Source of the DNA: Aliiglaciecola sp. M165
GTDB lineage: Bacteria; Pseudomonadota; Gammaproteobacteria; Enterobacterales; Alteromonadaceae
Length of the DNA: 64,000 nucleotides
Reading direction: 5' to 3'
NCBI RefSeq assembly: GCF_007197995.1
Contig: NZ_VKKH01000002.1
Span: 558,001 to 622,000 of the forward strand
Below are positions 62,551 to 64,000 of this stretch, piece after piece. Both the position numbers and the translations under genes were made by a program. Position 1 is the stretch's first letter. Every line of letters starts with the position of its first letter. The notes beneath the pieces are model-generated. The model worked only from the letters and a program-made list of their open reading frames with translations, ran no database searches and was not told where the DNA came from.

Positions 62551-63240
62551 ATGTTTAATGGTATCAAAGGATGGTTTGGCTGGTTAGCAATAAATCAACA
62601 ATGTGTTTTGTGTCATCAACTGAGCAAGGCATTAGTTTGCCCGTATTGTTTTGCTGACCTGCCACGATTCAATATGCAGAATGAGGCGCAAAATTTGTTA
62701 TGTAATCCTAAAATTTTGCGCGAGTTAAAGGTGATTAATTTTGACCGTCTGTTTGCCATGTCTGAATATCAGTGGCCGTATTCTTACCTGCTCTCGGGAC
62801 TGAAATTCAACCGCAAAGTCGTTTTTGCTCAGGCGCTATCAGAACTATTTTGTCACTTGGAGTTAGCGCATACGGATTTACCTAAGGCACTGGTACCAAT
62901 CCCGCTTCATCCCTCACGAATGGCCTCGCGAAAGTACAATCAGGCAAGTATCATCGGCAAAAATATCGCCAAACATTATTGTCTAAAGTTTTTGCCACAA
63001 ACGCTGCAACGGGTGGTCAACAGCCAAGCACAAACTCGGCTCAACAGCGCCCAAAGAATGAAAAATGCACAAGGCATCTTCACCATGGCGCATGAGCTAG
63101 ATGTTGATCATATCGCTATTTTTGATGATGTGATCACGACAGGGGCGACAGTGGGCGCAGCCGTTGATGCGATAAGAGCACAGTTCCCAGACATCAAGAT
63201 AGATGTCTGGGCACTATGTATCACCCCTGAGCGTCGATAA
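62551..63240 (+). CDS. comF: ComF family protein (GntX-like phosphoribosyltransferase fold)
   Basis: A 229-residue protein. Zinc-binding pairs CVLCH and CPYC near the start precede a phosphoribosyltransferase domain with IPLHPSRMASRKYNQA and the PRPP loop IAIFDDVITTGATVGA near residue 190. It is needed for DNA uptake in some competent bacteria; in others the role is unclear. AAGGA lies before the ATG. Its last 20 bases overlap the end of the convergent M14-like gene. Confidence 0.9.
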   Translation: MFNGIKGWFGWLAINQQCVLCHQLSKALVCPYCFADLPRFNMQNEAQNLLCNPKILRELKVINFDRLFAMSEYQWPYSYLLSGLKFNRKVVFAQALSELFCHLELAHTDLPKALVPIPLHPSRMASRKYNQASIIGKNIAKHYCLKFLPQTLQRVVNSQAQTRLNSAQRMKNAQGIFTMAHELDVDHIAIFDDVITTGATVGAAVDAIRAQFPDIKIDVWALCITPERR

Positions 63241-64000
63241 ATGCCGACATAAAAATGGCATTGCTCAGTAAACGGCTGGTGCCGTACCAATATCCTCTGA
63301 AATTTGGGTTTGTTACAAAGCCAATTACTGTGCCTTGTTCAAGACGATGTGCGACGATCGCCGCAGAATCAGCAATAAGATCTTCCATCTCATCTGACGC
63401 ATAGCCTGCCAGCAGCGGCTTTTCGGTAAATTGAGCAACGGTGACAAAGGGTTTTTCGGGCATTAACAATACATCTCCCCGATTTCTAAAGACCGGTAGT
63501 AAAGTGCGTTGGTAACCGTAACCAAGCGGATGACTGGTATCTAGTGTTGTCTCAAAGGCAGCGCCAGCGATACGTTGTTTGGCCGCAAAGGCTTCGCGTT
63601 CAGCGAAGTTTAACGCCTTTCCATCAAATGCATCGTCTATTTCAGATTGCATCATAAAAGTGGCCTTGAGCCATTCTTTTTCGCTAAACCATTTAGTTGC
63701 TGATTGCTGGCCAATCAGTACGCCGCCACTTTTGACCCAATCACCTATTTTCTCCACAGTACTATCGGTGAGAAATGAATAGTCCCCAGACACCCAAATC
63801 ATATGGGTATAGTCTTCAATATTTGTCTGTCCGAGTCGGTCTAAATCAATAATTGATACGGGCATGCCCACGTGGTTATCGAGATAGTGCCATGCTTCGC
63901 CTGCTTCATATTGCGATGTTCCCAAGCCTCCTACAATCATCACTTTAGGTTGTTTTACAGCGGCCATTTTGCTACTACCCAAATCGATGCCTTGTTGGGT
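63221..64000 (-). CDS. C-terminal part of an M14 zinc carboxypeptidase-like protein (partial at the window end)
   Basis: 260 codons are visible, and the frame is open through the window end (TQQGID before a TTG at 63982), so the start lies outside. The sequence is not the catalytic M14 domain but its usual partner region in large Alteromonadales proteins: a Rossmann-like/ThuA-like unit (KVMIVGGLGTSQYEAGEAWH; YTHMIWVSGDYSFLTD; GGVLIGQQSATKWF) and a C-terminal block (NPNFRGYWYGTSRLLSNAIF). The missing upstream part would carry the peptidase. It overlaps comF by 20 bases, tail to tail. Confidence 0.7.
   Translation of the reverse strand, partial: TQQGIDLGSSKMAAVKQPKVMIVGGLGTSQYEAGEAWHYLDNHVGMPVSIIDLDRLGQTNIEDYTHMIWVSGDYSFLTDSTVEKIGDWVKSGGVLIGQQSATKWFSEKEWLKATFMMQSEIDDAFDGKALNFAEREAFAAKQRIAGAAFETTLDTSHPLGYGYQRTLLPVFRNRGDVLLMPEKPFVTVAQFTEKPLLAGYASDEMEDLIADSAAIVAHRLEQGTVIGFVTNPNFRGYWYGTSRLLSNAIFMSAFIDAQG

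Noticed and set aside
1-64000. CRISPR arrays, tRNA/rRNA genes, transposase genes, phage genes
   Set aside because: Looked for and not seen: no regularly spaced repeats, no cloverleaf with CCA end, no transposase or integrase motifs.

Overview
The window looks like a chromosomal segment of a marine gammaproteobacterium of the Alteromonadales (Alteromonas/Glaciecola/Paraglaciecola-like). I infer this from protein resemblance (GreB, Tex, SlyX, YheS, YheV, BioH, ComF), from the TonB-receptor/halogenase/SapC/DUF6445 gene set, and from the moderate, locally AT-rich composition. No rRNA, tRNA, CRISPR array, prophage or intact insertion sequence was seen.

Layout. 1-13 kb is a conserved backbone (yheS, yheV, slyX, fkpA, greB, an order partly shared with E. 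coli) into which an oxidase block is set: a caa3-type cytochrome c oxidase operon (diheme CuA subunit II, subunit I, two subunit III-like proteins, subunit IV) ending in a strong terminator, and a heme O synthase on the other strand. 13-17 kb holds a LytTR response regulator/histidine kinase pair followed by three exported proteins, one a predicted methyltransferase and one SRPBCC-like. tex (17.3-19.6 kb) is followed by an unlisted 59-residue membrane protein and a beta-lactamase-fold hydrolase.

21.4-24.8 kb is a reactive-sulfur module: rhodanese and TSUP exporter on one strand; persulfide dioxygenase, two YeeE/YedE half-transporters and a BigR/YgaV-type two-cysteine ArsR repressor on the other. 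A 23-bp palindrome lies in the shared promoter. 25-31 kb is accessory: a seven-bladed FG-GAP protein, an AT-rich stretch of three orphan exported proteins (one with HExxH), a LysR regulator, a small surface protein and a methyltransferase. 31-36.3 kb has a CadC-like/TPR regulator divergent from a secreted DUF11/type-3-repeat/dockerin-like protein and a cohesin-like PEP-CTERM protein. 36.5-37.1 kb is a RelB/RelE-type toxin-antitoxin pair whose toxin carries a stop codon.

37-41 kb is a MocR regulator with a divergent DHDPS-family aldolase/MFS operon. 40.7-57 kb is a carbohydrate-uptake and use region: sugar porter, FecI-like sigma/FecR pair, two paralogous TonB receptors, aldo/keto reductase, GH13 amylase, LysR regulator, and a flavin halogenase-SapC-DUF6445 operon. 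The sigma operon and the second receptor share a 25-nt upstream motif. That receptor has an apparent 1-nt frameshift in its signal-peptide region. 57-64 kb has a PDZ/alpha-beta hydrolase, a membrane LytTR regulator, a SprA-related protein with a flagellar-like partner, then backbone again (bioH, comF) and the 3' part of an M14 peptidase-like gene.
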